Below are positions 17,491 to 26,461 of a DNA stretch of 64,000 nucleotides, in pieces; position 1 is the stretch's first letter; each line of letters begins with the position of its first letter. The notes under the pieces are model-generated. The model ran no database searches. It was not told the DNA's origin and saw only the letters and a program-made list of their open reading frames with translations. The stretch spans positions 310,001 through 374,000 of the forward strand of contig NZ_JNXG01000018.1 in the NCBI RefSeq assembly GCF_000717025.1, written 5' to 3'. The position numbers and the translations under genes are program-made. The stretch comes from Streptomyces atroolivaceus. GTDB lineage: Bacteria > Actinomycetota > Actinomycetes > Streptomycetales > Streptomycetaceae.

Positions 17491-17615
17491 GCCCGTCCGG
17501 CCGTCTCCTGGCACGGGAAATCACGACACGCCGAATGGGCGGACGGCGCCGTCGATCGGGTGACACCCACCGGTCGGACAACATGACTGCCCATGGAGGC
17601 GGCTAGGCATGCAGC

Positions 17616-18455
17616 ATGAGATTTGAGCCCCGTCGAAACAAGACCGTTTCCCCGCGTACCCGCCGGCTCCGCGTCGCCGGCGGCACCTTGTGTGCCGCCG
17701 CTCTTGCCGCCACCCTCGTGACCGGTTGCGGTCAGGACAGCGGTGACGAAACCGCCGCGGCCACCTCTGAGGCTGCGAAGGTCCTTCCGAACCAGACGAC
17801 CAGCCCTTCCGAGAGCGTTTCGGGCAGCCCCTCCGCGCAGCTGACCGAGGAGCAGACCGAGCGCAAGGAACTGCTGTCGACCGTCAAGGTCACCTTCGAC
17901 AAGGCCGCCACGACGGCCATCGGTGAGGTGTCCGGTGGCAAGTTGACCGACCTGGACCTCGAGGGCCTCGACGACGAGGATGACGACGACGCGACCGGTA
18001 GCCCGAGTCCGACCGGCAGCCCGACAGGCGGCACCAGCCCGAGTCCCGAGGGCACCTCGAGCCCGGGCGGGACCGGCAGCCCGAGCCCGAGTGGCAGCTC
18101 CGCCAGCCCCAAGTGGGTCGCGGAGGTCGTCGAGAAGGACGGCACCGCACACAACGTGACCATCGACGCGGTGTCCGGCGACGTCATCGACTTCGCACCG
18201 GAAGCCGGTCAGAGCGCTGCGGACAAGCAGGAGCTGGCAGCCCAGATCACCAAGGCGACGCAGACGCCCCAGCAGGCCGCGAAGGTCGCCTTGTCCAGGC
18301 AGAAGGGCTGGGTCACCTCGATGGCTCTCGACGAGAACGACAGCCAGGTCCTGGTCTGGAAGATCGACGTGGTCTCCAAGGGATGGAACAAGACCACCTT
18401 CGACGTGGACGCGGTGAAGGGCACGGTCACGAACGAGCAGATCGACGAAGACTGA
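17616..18455 (+). CDS. PepSY-domain lipoprotein
   Basis: 279 aa. N-terminal basic segment and hydrophobic helix end in lipobox LVTGC (Cys38), so it is a surface lipoprotein. A first PepSY-like repeat (KELLSTVKVTFDKAATTAIGEVSGGKLTDLDLEG) is followed by an acidic patch and a long Ser/Pro/Gly/Thr linker (about 128-166). After that come strand-rich halves WVAEVVEKDGTAHNVTIDAVSGDVID and a second PepSY repeat (ITKATQTPQQAAKVALSRQKGWVTSMALDE to FDVDAVKGTVT). PepSY proteins are thought to inhibit proteases or sense the envelope. No partner kinase is next to it. Confidence 0.88.
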   Translation: MRFEPRRNKTVSPRTRRLRVAGGTLCAAALAATLVTGCGQDSGDETAAATSEAAKVLPNQTTSPSESVSGSPSAQLTEEQTERKELLSTVKVTFDKAATTAIGEVSGGKLTDLDLEGLDDEDDDDATGSPSPTGSPTGGTSPSPEGTSSPGGTGSPSPSGSSASPKWVAEVVEKDGTAHNVTIDAVSGDVIDFAPEAGQSAADKQELAAQITKATQTPQQAAKVALSRQKGWVTSMALDENDSQVLVWKIDVVSKGWNKTTFDVDAVKGTVTNEQIDED

Positions 18456-18473
18456 TCACAGCATGAACGGACT

Positions 18474-18510
18474 CATCGGTGGCGGACCGCGTCGCGGTGC
18501 GCCACCGATG
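18474..18510. terminator. Hairpin terminator between PepSY and GNAT genes
   Basis: CATCGGTGGCG pairs with CGCCACCGATG around a 15-nt loop (11-bp stem). It lies between convergent genes and could serve both. Confidence 0.8.
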
Positions 18511-18553
18511 CGTTCTTCCCGGCGCATGAGCGCGTGCGGGACGGCGCGAGGGC

Positions 18554-19048
18554 TCAGCGGCCCACGTCCGTCAGGTCACGGGTGAAGCGCAGCCCGGGCT
18601 TCCCCATCAGTGTCATCGCACCGGCCTCCACGAATCCGGCACGGGCCAGCACGGCCCTCGAACCGTCGTTGTCCACGGTTGTCCTGGCTCGGAGGGAGGT
18701 CAGGCCGTACTCCGCGAAAGCCAGTTCACACACCCTGCGTACGCCTGACGTGGCCAGCCCCCGCCCCGCCGCCCGCTCGGCGATCCGGTAACCGAGCTCG
18801 GCGGAGCCGCCCGCGACGTCGACGAGGTTGATCCGGCCCAGGACCGCCCCGTCTCCGTCCGCCAGGATGTGGAAGTGGTGCATTCCCGCTGCCTGCTCCG
18901 CCAGCAACTCCGCGTGCCGGGCGTCGAACCCGGCGAAGTAGTCGTCCCCCCGGTCCGGGACCGAAGCGGCGAAGTACGCGCGGTTCTCGCGTTCGAAGGA
19001 GAGCAGAGCAGGAGCGTGGTCGGGGCGAAGACGTTCGAGGGCGGTCAT
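18554..19048 (-). CDS. GNAT N-acetyltransferase (RimJ/RimL-like)
   Basis: 164 aa from ATG 19048; the frame stays open upstream but without homology. Acetyl-CoA fold features: VLGRINLVDVAGGSAELGYRIAERAAGRGLATSGVRRV, with the RGLAT pyrophosphate-binding loop, and the closing GSRAVLARAGFVEAG. This subgroup often acetylates protein N-termini or ribosomal proteins; the substrate here is unknown. Confidence 0.85.
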   Translation of the reverse strand: MTALERLRPDHAPALLSFERENRAYFAASVPDRGDDYFAGFDARHAELLAEQAAGMHHFHILADGDGAVLGRINLVDVAGGSAELGYRIAERAAGRGLATSGVRRVCELAFAEYGLTSLRARTTVDNDGSRAVLARAGFVEAGAMTLMGKPGLRFTRDLTDVGR

Positions 19049-19186
19049 ACGGCGACGATAGAGGGGTGGCGGGGTCTTCGGCAGCGTCGTTTCGCCGCCG
19101 TCACGCCAGGACGCCCCAGCTCGTCGGAGGGTGGGCCGGTTCCCCCGGGGCGCGGCCGGCCCCACTGCCGGGACGCCTCGGATCGC

Positions 19187-19560
19187 TCACAGGCGTGCCC
19201 CGACGGGGGCGCCGTTGCGCGGGACGAGGAACGCCGGAGCCGACGGAAGGGAACCATCGGTCCCGAGCGGTGCCGTGACGGCGCCCGTGTCCGTGCTCAT
19301 GACCGAGGCGTCGTTCCAGGTGCCGCCGATGTCCCAGGAGTTGCCGCTGGACGCGGTGTCCGCACCGCGAGAGGCGGGGTGCCCGTCCGAGACGGCCAGA
19401 TTCGCCGTGAGGCCTGCCCGGGCGCGCCCGCCGTATCGGCGTCGAAGCCGGTGCCGCTGTTGCTGAAGGTGCTGTTGCCGCTCAACGTGAGGGGCCCGTA
19501 TTGCCGTTGCCGGTGAAACCGTGCTTCGCGTTGTCGAACGCGGGGCGTCCTCCGGCGCCG
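19187..19560 (-). pseudogene. 3' remnant of a secreted right-handed beta-helix pectate lyase
   Basis: Fragments in shifting minus-strand frames read as one enzyme: AFDNAKHGFTGNGNTGP (near 19557-19500), LTLSGNSTFSNSGTGFDAD (near 19495-19435), then SSGNSWDIGGTWNDASVMST and SLPSAPAFLVPRNGAPVGARL ending at a TGA at 19187-19189. The D-N-A-x-x-G-F-x-G-N-x-x-T-G-P pattern is typical of PL9-type polysaccharide lyases. At least two frameshifts separate the pieces, and nothing recognisable survives further upstream. Dead gene; the enzyme class is inferred from these motifs. Confidence 0.7.
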
Positions 19561-19757
19561 CAGTGACCTGTACTCGGGCGCCCGGACTTCTCCGTACGCG
19601 GCCGGCGAAGCTCTCCGTCCGGGGCGACCACCCTCGGTCCGTATCTGCCGCGCCGGAAGCCGACTCCGCCCTGGTACCGCTCGCGTCGGCTCGTACGCCC
19701 GTGCTCGTACGTCAGTACGGACGGTGACCAAGGTGCTCCACGTGCGTTGTACGGGGC

Positions 19758-20903
19758 GTGTCCCCTTCCTCTCCCAGTTCGCCCCAGGCCTCGGCCTCGC
19801 CGGCGGTGAAGCCGAACCCCTTCTTGCTGACGCCATGCCAGGGTGAGGCCGCCCGGGTGCTCCTGGCCTACGTCGGCTCGCTGCCGCTCGAGGGAGCTGA
19901 TGCGCGGCTCCTCGCGGTCGTCGTCGCCATCCGGGCGGCGCGGGGCGGGATCGGCAACATCACCGGTCAGGACGTACGTTCCCTCCGCCTGGCCGACCCG
20001 GAGGGGGCCGTCACCGCGTTTGCCGCTCTGGGCTGGCGAGGGCAGGAGGCTCTGCTCGGCCCGGATCTCGTCACGCCTGTGGCGGTCACCGTGCCAGGAC
20101 TCGCCGGCCGGCCGGGCTCCCCGCTGCCCTTCGGCAAGGTGATGCGGTCGAGGGTGTCGGGCTGGACCCTCCGCACCCTGTCCGCCAAGCCGGTCAAGAA
20201 GACCTCGACCGCCGCACGGCTGGCCGCGTTGTTTCTGGCTGCCCACGGACCGGCCGACGACCTCGGCACGCTGCCCGCCCACCTGCCCGACGAGTGCCGG
20301 GCCGCCCTGCCTGAATTGCTCGCCAAAGGGTTCCTGCGGGAGCTGGACGGCGACAGGTATCTCCTGGCCGAGGCCGTACGGCACCTGTCGGGGGTGCGTC
20401 CCCCGTCCGGCCCCCCTCCCGGCACGCGCGACGAGCCGGCGGGTGAAGAGCTGAGCTGGGACGAGTGGAAGGAGCGAGCGAGCGTGGCCCTGCGGCGGCA
20501 CGTGGAGGCTGTCGAGGGCTGTCACGAGTGCTCCCTGTCCACGGCCAGGGTGTCGGAGGCCTTCATGCGCAAGGCGGTTCCGGCCCAGTTCGAGGAGAAG
20601 GTGCGCAGGGCCTACGGCGTCTGGGAGGCCAAGTACCCCGGCCAGGGGCCGGCCGCCGCCGAGTTCGCGGCGGCGTTCCGGGCGGCGCACGGCCACGGAC
20701 CGTCCGTCAAGCAGCTCTGCACGGCGATGGGCTGGGGGAAGATGTCACGGGAGCTGCGGATCCACGTCATCCGCCGACTGATCACCGAAGGCTGGCTGAC
20801 GAATACCGATCCCGTGCCGTGGACGCTGCGCCCGGGCAAGGCTGCACAGGCCGGCTCGTCCGGCGGGACAACTCCCGCGGGCGCGGGTGCACGCCCGCGC
20901 TGA
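19758..20903 (+). CDS. Hypothetical protein with two winged-helix-like domains
   Basis: 381 aa, GTG 19758. A helical N-terminal region (QGEAARVLLAYVGSLPLEG...) leads to a winged-helix-like module (about 140-215: TSTAARLAALFLAAHGPADDLGTLPAHLP to ELLAKGFLRELDGDRYLLAE). A Pro-rich spacer follows, then a second module (about 290-365: AAAFRAAHGHGPSVKQLCTAMGWGK to RRLITEGWLTNTDPVPWTLRPG). The basic, Arg/Lys-rich helices suggest DNA binding. Two Cys near 264-267 (CHEC) are unpaired with any other CxxC. Family not recognised; no operon partner. Could be a regulator or a replication- or plasmid-type accessory protein. Confidence 0.7.
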   Translation: MSPSSPSSPQASASPAVKPNPFLLTPCQGEAARVLLAYVGSLPLEGADARLLAVVVAIRAARGGIGNITGQDVRSLRLADPEGAVTAFAALGWRGQEALLGPDLVTPVAVTVPGLAGRPGSPLPFGKVMRSRVSGWTLRTLSAKPVKKTSTAARLAALFLAAHGPADDLGTLPAHLPDECRAALPELLAKGFLRELDGDRYLLAEAVRHLSGVRPPSGPPPGTRDEPAGEELSWDEWKERASVALRRHVEAVEGCHECSLSTARVSEAFMRKAVPAQFEEKVRRAYGVWEAKYPGQGPAAAEFAAAFRAAHGHGPSVKQLCTAMGWGKMSRELRIHVIRRLITEGWLTNTDPVPWTLRPGKAAQAGSSGGTTPAGAGARPR

Positions 20904-21120
20904 GTACGTCGGGAGCGTGCGGCGTGCTTACCCCTGCACCTGACGTCACATCCGCCGGTCTCCGAGGGCGGACCCCGCCCGGCGTGCGGCACTCCCGCTT
21001 CGTCGATGTCGGCATCCCGGCGCCGAACGCCGTGCGTTCGTAGGGTTCGAGGTCAATGTGATGGGCATGTCAGGCGTAGCGCGCGTGCCCCCACAGCCAC
21101 GCGCCGACCGGGAGGACGCA

Positions 21121-21888
21121 GTGACAACCAGCGCATCGATCCGCAGAGCCGGCCTCGTCGTGACCAGTGCCATCGCTCTGGTCATAGCCTCGGCGAGCAG
21201 CGCGCTCGCCGCCCCGCCGACCGCGCTGCCCTCGAACGCGGACGCAATGGAGCAGGCCTTCCAGCCGGCGTACGACTACGACACGGACGGGTGTTACCCC
21301 ACGCCGGCGATCGGCTCCGACGGGACCATCGCCGCCGGCCTCAAGACCACCGGCGCGGTCAACGGCAGTTGCCGTGACGCCGTGGATCTGGACAACACCA
21401 ACGGATACGCCCGCTCCAAGTGCAACAACGGGTGGTGCGCGGTCATGTACGGGCTCTATTTCGAGAAGGACCAGGCCGTTGCCGGCAGCGGTCTGGGTGG
21501 CCACCGGCACGACTGGGAGCACGTCGTGGTGTGGGTCCAGAACAACGAAGCCCGCTACGTATCCACCTCTGCCCACGGTGACTTCGACATCTTCGCCAGT
21601 GACCGGATCCGGTGGGACGGCACCCACCCCAAGATCGTCTATCACAAGGACGGAGTCAGCACCCACTGTTTCCGCCCCGCGAATGCGAACGACGAGCCGC
21701 CGGAGAACCACTATCACCAGTGGAGGTTCCCCGGTCTCGTCGGCTGGAACGGCTACCCGGCCGGCCTGCGGGACAAGCTGGTCCAGGCCGACTTCGGGAG
21801 CGCGGTGTTCGGCCTCAAGGACGGCAACTTCGCCGGTCACCTGGAGAAGGCCCGCCCGGCAGGAATCCCCTTCGACCCCTACGCCTGA
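21121..21888 (+). CDS. Secreted NPP1-like (necrosis-inducing NLP family) protein
   Basis: 255 aa from GTG 21121, which has GGAGG 6 bp upstream; longer frames lack signals. Signal peptide about 1-31 (cut near SALAAPP). The NPP1 core includes MYGLYFEKDQAV, the hallmark GHRHDWEHVVVWVQ and a conserved Cys pair near the start. NLP proteins bind a cation through the H-D-E residues of this motif, and in plant pathogens they permeabilise eudicot membranes by binding sphingolipids. In Streptomyces the role is unproven; saprophytic or plant-associated use is inference. Confidence 0.9.
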   Translation: MTTSASIRRAGLVVTSAIALVIASASSALAAPPTALPSNADAMEQAFQPAYDYDTDGCYPTPAIGSDGTIAAGLKTTGAVNGSCRDAVDLDNTNGYARSKCNNGWCAVMYGLYFEKDQAVAGSGLGGHRHDWEHVVVWVQNNEARYVSTSAHGDFDIFASDRIRWDGTHPKIVYHKDGVSTHCFRPANANDEPPENHYHQWRFPGLVGWNGYPAGLRDKLVQADFGSAVFGLKDGNFAGHLEKARPAGIPFDPYA

Positions 21889-21941
21889 TGGTGCCGGCGG
21901 GACGGGTGGCACCGGCCCGCCGCCATCCCCGACCCCCGGTG

Positions 21942-22373
21942 TCAGCGCTCCGACAGCTCCGAAGGTGCCTCCTGGATCACCCATCCGTTGCCGTCCGGAT
22001 CAGCGAAGGACATGAACGAGTTCCAGGTGTCGCCCTTGCCCTCCTCCCAGCCCGTCGCGCCCACATGCCGGATCGGGGAAACTGCCACACCCCGGCCCGC
22101 CAGCTCCTCACGCGCGGCCTCGATGTCCGTCACGCAGACCTGGAGGCCCTGCAGCGTCCCGGGAGCCATCGTCTTCTCCCCGGGGAACGCGGGCATCCCC
22201 TGAAGCATGGCGATCGAACAACGCGAGCCCGGTGGCGTCAACTGGATGATGCGCATACCGGGCGCTACCTCGTCGTCCAGATCGAGCCTGAATCCCGCCT
22301 TCTCCGTGTAGAAGGCCTTCGCCAGGTCCATGTCGGTGACGGGGACCGGGATGACTTCGAGTGTCCAGTTCAT
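21942..22373 (-). CDS. VOC-family (glyoxalase/bleomycin-resistance fold) protein
   Basis: 143 aa with two beta-alpha-beta-beta-beta modules: EVIPVPVTDMDLAKAFYTEKAGFRL and LQVCVTDIEAAREELAGRGV, closing in SFADPDGNGWVIQE. The C-terminal Glu after DPDGNGW is the usual metal-ligand position. Members are lyases, dioxygenases or antibiotic-binding proteins; none can be chosen here. Confidence 0.88.
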   Translation of the reverse strand: MNWTLEVIPVPVTDMDLAKAFYTEKAGFRLDLDDEVAPGMRIIQLTPPGSRCSIAMLQGMPAFPGEKTMAPGTLQGLQVCVTDIEAAREELAGRGVAVSPIRHVGATGWEEGKGDTWNSFMSFADPDGNGWVIQEAPSELSER

Positions 22374-22748
22374 GCAGTCTCCTCAGTAGAGCCAGTGCGC
22401 CTGACGGCCGATTCCTCCCCGGCGAAGCCGGAGCGGCACGAGCGTCACGGCGAACTCCGAGGAGGTCCACCGTCACCCGGGGAGCAGCCGACGCGTACGC
22501 CGAAACGCGAACAAAAGCCGCAGTTTGACCATTTGCCCTGCTTGTGGAACGCGCCACGCCGGAGAGCGGTGCCGGGCCGCGGCCCAGTACCGGCTGTCGG
22601 CCGGCGCAGTCTCAGCGGTGTGGGTGTCGACAGCGGTGGCCGTCGGGTCGAGGCCGACGAAGAGCAGGCCGGCCCGAAGCCCCGCCGTTCACGCGTCTGC
22701 GGACGGCAACTGCGGGAGAGGCCTGCCCCAGGACCGGAGGGAAAGACC
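22374..22748. other. Intergenic, no convincing gene
   Basis: A short plus-strand frame near 22525 begins with a zinc-ribbon-like CPACGTRHAGERC but degenerates at once into low-complexity Arg/Ser/Pro. I see no start signal or conservation to support it. Confidence 0.45.
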
Positions 22749-23171
22749 CTAGGTCGCCGCCTGGGAGCTGTCCCGGAAGCCGCCCCACCCGTGCCAGCGG
22801 TCGATCTCGATCCAGGCGTTGACACGCCCGCGCTCACGGTCCGCGTACGGCTGGCCGAGGTACTGCCGGGACAGCCGGTCGATGCCCGCAAGTCCTTCGT
22901 CGTCGCTCACTTCGACGACCCGCCCGATAAGGGTCACATGCGTGTACCAGTCGGCGTCGTCGAGCACCGTCAGAGTGACCCGGGGGTCCCGACGCACATG
23001 GTCGAGGCGCTTGCGGCCCTCGTCCATGTTGACGAGGACCCTGCCGTCGTCCCAGAGGTACCAGGTGGCGGCAGACACCGGCTGTCCGTCCGAGCGAAGG
23101 GTGGCGATCACAGCCGGGTTGGGCTTGCGCAGCATGGCGATCGCGGCGTCAGGAAGGGGCGGCTTCGACAT
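22749..23171 (-). CDS. PPOX-class F420-dependent oxidoreductase-like protein
   Basis: 140 aa, ATG 23171. Split-barrel flavin/F420 fold with LPDAAIAMLRKPNPAVIATLRSDGQPVSAATWYLWDDGRVLVNMDEGRKRLDHVRRDPRVTLTVLD and WYTHVTLIGRVVEV. The R-x-K/R-H-x-x-R-D-P-R pattern is typical of the actinobacterial F420-binding branch. Substrate unknown. The window also holds an LLM-type F420 enzyme and an F420-reductase-like protein. Confidence 0.88.
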   Translation of the reverse strand: MSKPPLPDAAIAMLRKPNPAVIATLRSDGQPVSAATWYLWDDGRVLVNMDEGRKRLDHVRRDPRVTLTVLDDADWYTHVTLIGRVVEVSDDEGLAGIDRLSRQYLGQPYADRERGRVNAWIEIDRWHGWGGFRDSSQAAT

Positions 23172-23380
23172 GTTCTCTCCTCTGTCTCGTGCTGCGCCCT
23201 CGGGTGACGGTGAACCAGCGGACGGTCCGGAGGGCGTGTCTCCACGCTGCCACACAACGTCTGCGTCGTCCGGTACCGCCCCCACGCTGCGCGTCCGCGG
23301 CGTCCGCCCACGCGCAGGTGAGAGGAGCGCGGCGCCGGCACGCGACGGGGGTTGTCAGTGGTGGCTGTGATGCTGGGGGC

Positions 23381-23647
23381 ATGGACGAACTGATGAGGCG
23401 CCGTGTGTACGGTGCCGACCACGACGACCCCGACCCGGGCCCCAGGCCAGGGCACGTCTACGTGGAGTTGGTGGGCGGCCCGCTCGACGGTTTGCTCCTG
23501 GATGTGACCGGCTGGTCCGCGGAGCGCCTTGCCGCAGGTGCCGCGCTCGGCACGGAGCTCGGGAGATTCGGTGCGGGTGGACGCGCCGTGTACGGGCCCG
23601 TGACAGCCGACCCCGAGCGCTGGGCCTGGGAGGCGGACAGCCCCTGA
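23381..23647 (+). CDS. Small hypothetical protein, 88 aa
   Basis: ATG 23381. MDELMRRRVYGADHDDPDPGPRPGHVYVELVGGPLDGLLLDVTGW resembles short actinobacterial proteins with a VELVGGPLDG core, of unknown role. The rest is YGPVTADPERWAWEADSP. Codon bias is good. No signal or membrane part. Confidence 0.65.
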   Translation: MDELMRRRVYGADHDDPDPGPRPGHVYVELVGGPLDGLLLDVTGWSAERLAAGAALGTELGRFGAGGRAVYGPVTADPERWAWEADSP

Positions 23648-23954
23648 GCAGTTGCGCTGTCGCGCCGACCCGTGGGGAGCCCGTCATCCATGGAGCGGAT
23701 CGCCATCAATGTCCCCACATGGCGGTGGCCCTGCCGGAGACTCGAGCGGGCCGCGTGGCGCGGTGACTGCGTCGCCCTTCCAGGTACCTGTGTGGAGGAG
23801 ACCATCCGGCCCGAGGAGGGCGCGGCAGTCTGTTCTCCCTGCATGCGCGGCGATCGGTACTTTCGCCAGTGTTCCGGCCTGCCTGGTGACGTCCTGACAG
23901 TCCCGTCCCTAGCGTGCTCGACCGACACCATTCCGGATCCAGGAGGTGCACACG

Positions 23955-24806
23955 ATGAAACACTCCATGCGCCGTGCGTTCGGCGCGGCAGCGGGCCTGC
24001 TCACGATCGCCTTACTCGTTCCGACCTCGGCGGCGGGAGCACATACGGAGGTCGAGGCGGGGGGTGGGACGGGGCCCCACCCCGCCGGCTACGAAACCGT
24101 CGCTGGGCTGCCCGGCCACACGGTCTACCGGCCCGACACCCTGCCCACCGACGAGAAGCTGCCCATCGTGGCCTGGGGCAACGGAGCTTGCCGTGCGGAC
24201 GGCACCTGGTTCGAGAACATTCTGACCGAGTTCGCCTCGCACGGTTTCCTCGTCATAGCCAACGGCGTACCCGGTGGCTCCGGCCGGACGTCCTCGGACA
24301 TGCTCATCGAAGCGGTCGACTGGGCCATCGATGAGAACAGCGACCCGGACAGCGCATTCCGGGGCAGGATCGACACATCCGAGATCGCGGTCATGGGCCA
24401 GTCGTGCGGCGGGCTGGAGACCATGGAGGTGGCCGACGACCCGCGTATCGACACGACGGTGATGTGGAACAGCGGCCTGATGAGCAGGCTCGACAAAAGG
24501 ACCCAGTTGCCCCGCCTCCACGCACCGGTGGCGTACTTCATCGGCGGCCCGGGCGACATCGCCTACGAGAATGCCGCGGATGACTGGGGCCGGCTCCCCG
24601 CAGGGTTGCCGGCCTTCTCCGGCAACCTCGACGTCGGGCACTACGGCACCTACGCCGAGCCGAACGGTGGTGAGTTCGGGCGCGTCGGCGTCAACTGGCT
24701 GAAGTGGCAGCTCAAGGGCGACACCACCGCCCGGACCGAGTTCGTGGGACCGGACTGCGGGATGTGCTCCACCGACTGGGACGTCCTGCAGAAGAACCTG
24801 TCCTGA
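23955..24806 (+). CDS. Secreted alpha/beta hydrolase (esterase-like)
   Basis: 283 aa; ATG 23955 sits 8 bp after AGGAGG, favoured over an in-frame GTG at 23946. Signal peptide about 1-26 (cut near AAGAHTE). Hydrolase fold with LPIVAWGNGACRADGTWFENIL, nucleophile elbow GQSCGG (Ser), and a likely His in NLDVGHYGTYAEPNGG. Resembles chlorophyllase/PHB-depolymerase-like secreted esterases of actinomycetes. Cys pairs (elbow, and CGMC near the C-terminus) may form disulfides outside the cell. Substrate unknown. Confidence 0.8.
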   Translation: MKHSMRRAFGAAAGLLTIALLVPTSAAGAHTEVEAGGGTGPHPAGYETVAGLPGHTVYRPDTLPTDEKLPIVAWGNGACRADGTWFENILTEFASHGFLVIANGVPGGSGRTSSDMLIEAVDWAIDENSDPDSAFRGRIDTSEIAVMGQSCGGLETMEVADDPRIDTTVMWNSGLMSRLDKRTQLPRLHAPVAYFIGGPGDIAYENAADDWGRLPAGLPAFSGNLDVGHYGTYAEPNGGEFGRVGVNWLKWQLKGDTTARTEFVGPDCGMCSTDWDVLQKNLS

Positions 24807-25066
24807 TCCCGGACCTGATCCGGTACGAGGCCGCGCGCAAGCGCGAGTCCCGTAGCGGGGTCGGAGGGCTCGCGGTCTGCGCAGCCGTGTCCGACACAGG
24901 GGGCGTGGGCCGGATGAGGGCGGTCCGCGACCGCCCTCACAACCGTGCAACGAGGCGTCCGGGCGGAAGTGACGTGGCTACGCTGCGAGCAGCAGACCTC
25001 GTCGGTCTGCGGAGCGCGCCGAGCCCGCTCCGTCCGGAGCCGCCGCGGTGTCCGATCTCCCCGCGT

Positions 25067-26176
25067 TCATCCGAAGGCCTGGACTGCGGCCCGGACGGCA
25101 CGGGGCTGGTTGAGCAGGTCGGTGCTGTCCGACCACTGGTCCACGTTGCCCACCAGCGGCAGCCCGCGAAGATCCGGGTCCGTCACGGACCGGGCGAGCA
25201 CCTGCGCGAAGCGCTCGGCACGCAGGACCAGGAAAGGGCGGGCGTGGTAGGGGCGGCGTCCGGGATCCACCGGTTGGATGAGACCGGACGCGTTCTGCAG
25301 GGAAGCCACGGCCTCGTAGGCATCACACAGGTGCGCTTCCCTGGCCGGATAGTCCGTTGCCTCCAGCGCACCACGAAGCATGGGACCGAGCGACTCCGCG
25401 CTCGGCAGCCGACCGAACGCACTGCCGAGCCACTTGGTGTAAGGAGCGTACTGCCGCTCCAAGAGGAGGCACAGGGACATCAAGCTCCGTACCAGACGTG
25501 CGGCCACCACTGCCGAGCCGATGTCGTCACCGACTTCCGCGCAGCGCCCCACGAATGCCTCTTCCTGTGAGACGCGCTGCCACTGGCAGGCCAGCAGGTA
25601 CCGCCATACCTGCTCGGGATACCAGGCCATCCTGCTACGGACTTCGGTGAGGTCACCGAGATCGTCATGGAAGACCGTCCCCGCGGTGGTCTCCGCCAGC
25701 CGTTGCTGCGGGATCGCCAACCAGTCGCGAGGGCTCAACTCCGCAGACGAAGCCCGAAAGCCAAGTTGACCGGCCGTCCAGCCGTCCACGTCGTACAGGC
25801 TCACTCGATGATTGACCGGGCCATCGGTCACCTGCATGCGCCCGACCGGATCCTGCGGATCGTCGCTCTCCCGGAAGTGGGTCGGCCACCCCCGGACCTG
25901 CTTCGGCAGCCGCTCAGCCAAGGTGCGGCTGATGTCGTCACCTCGCTCTACCCGGTCGTGGGCCGTCAGGAAGATCTCCAGCCGCGGACCCCACTCGTGG
26001 TCCGCGGACCTCGGCGAATCGAACCCCAGCACCTCGGATCCGCTTCCCACCCGAGCAGCGGCATACCGGAGACCCGGGAAGGCATCCAGGAGAATCGGCT
26101 GGACTTCCTCCTCGTACAGGATGCGGGACAGTTCAATGCCAGGCACGAACCTGGCGCCGGAGATCTTCATGAGCAC
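25067..26176 (-). CDS. DUF4037-domain protein (nucleotidyltransferase-like)
   Basis: About 369 aa. The core SGARFVPGIELSRILYEEEVQPIL and GSGSEVLGFDSPRSADHEWGPRLEIFL is the DUF4037 signature. In it, GSEVLGFD...DHEWGPR resembles a nucleotidyltransferase fold with an acidic metal site (D..DHEWG). The rest is alpha-helical (KQVRGWPTHF, YLLACQWQRVSQEEAFVGRCAEVGDDIGS). Start: GTG 26176 with AGAAGG 11 bp upstream, or ATG 26170; a TTG at 26206 is less likely. Function unknown; some relatives are taken as antibiotic-nucleotidyltransferase-like. Confidence 0.82.
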   Translation of the reverse strand: MLMKISGARFVPGIELSRILYEEEVQPILLDAFPGLRYAAARVGSGSEVLGFDSPRSADHEWGPRLEIFLTAHDRVERGDDISRTLAERLPKQVRGWPTHFRESDDPQDPVGRMQVTDGPVNHRVSLYDVDGWTAGQLGFRASSAELSPRDWLAIPQQRLAETTAGTVFHDDLGDLTEVRSRMAWYPEQVWRYLLACQWQRVSQEEAFVGRCAEVGDDIGSAVVAARLVRSLMSLCLLLERQYAPYTKWLGSAFGRLPSAESLGPMLRGALEATDYPAREAHLCDAYEAVASLQNASGLIQPVDPGRRPYHARPFLVLRAERFAQVLARSVTDPDLRGLPLVGNVDQWSDSTDLLNQPRAVRAAVQAFG

Positions 26177-26461
26177 ACTGTGCTGAACCTTCTCGTGCCG
26201 TGCCAACAGTTATCGCCCCGCGTCCGGGGCGTCGGCACCTGGGACAGCTGCGGCCGTTAGGTTCCTCCTCGCCTTTCTGACCAACGCCGCCGGATGGAGC
26301 GACGAGCGACGTCTTCGCCTCGGCCAACGTCATGCTGCCGGCCTCGTCTGCTGAGAACCGGTGACCGCTGCAGACTCGTGGGGGCGGTGTGCAACGCCGG
26401 GCCGGCGCCCATCCGGGACAGGGCACACGCAGCGGCTCGGTTCGAGCACGATAATGGCGCC

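Noticed and set aside
22525..22752. Possible small zinc-ribbon gene (CPACGTRHAGERC)
   Set aside because: Only the first 15 residues look meaningful; no second CxxC, no start signal, rest is low-complexity.
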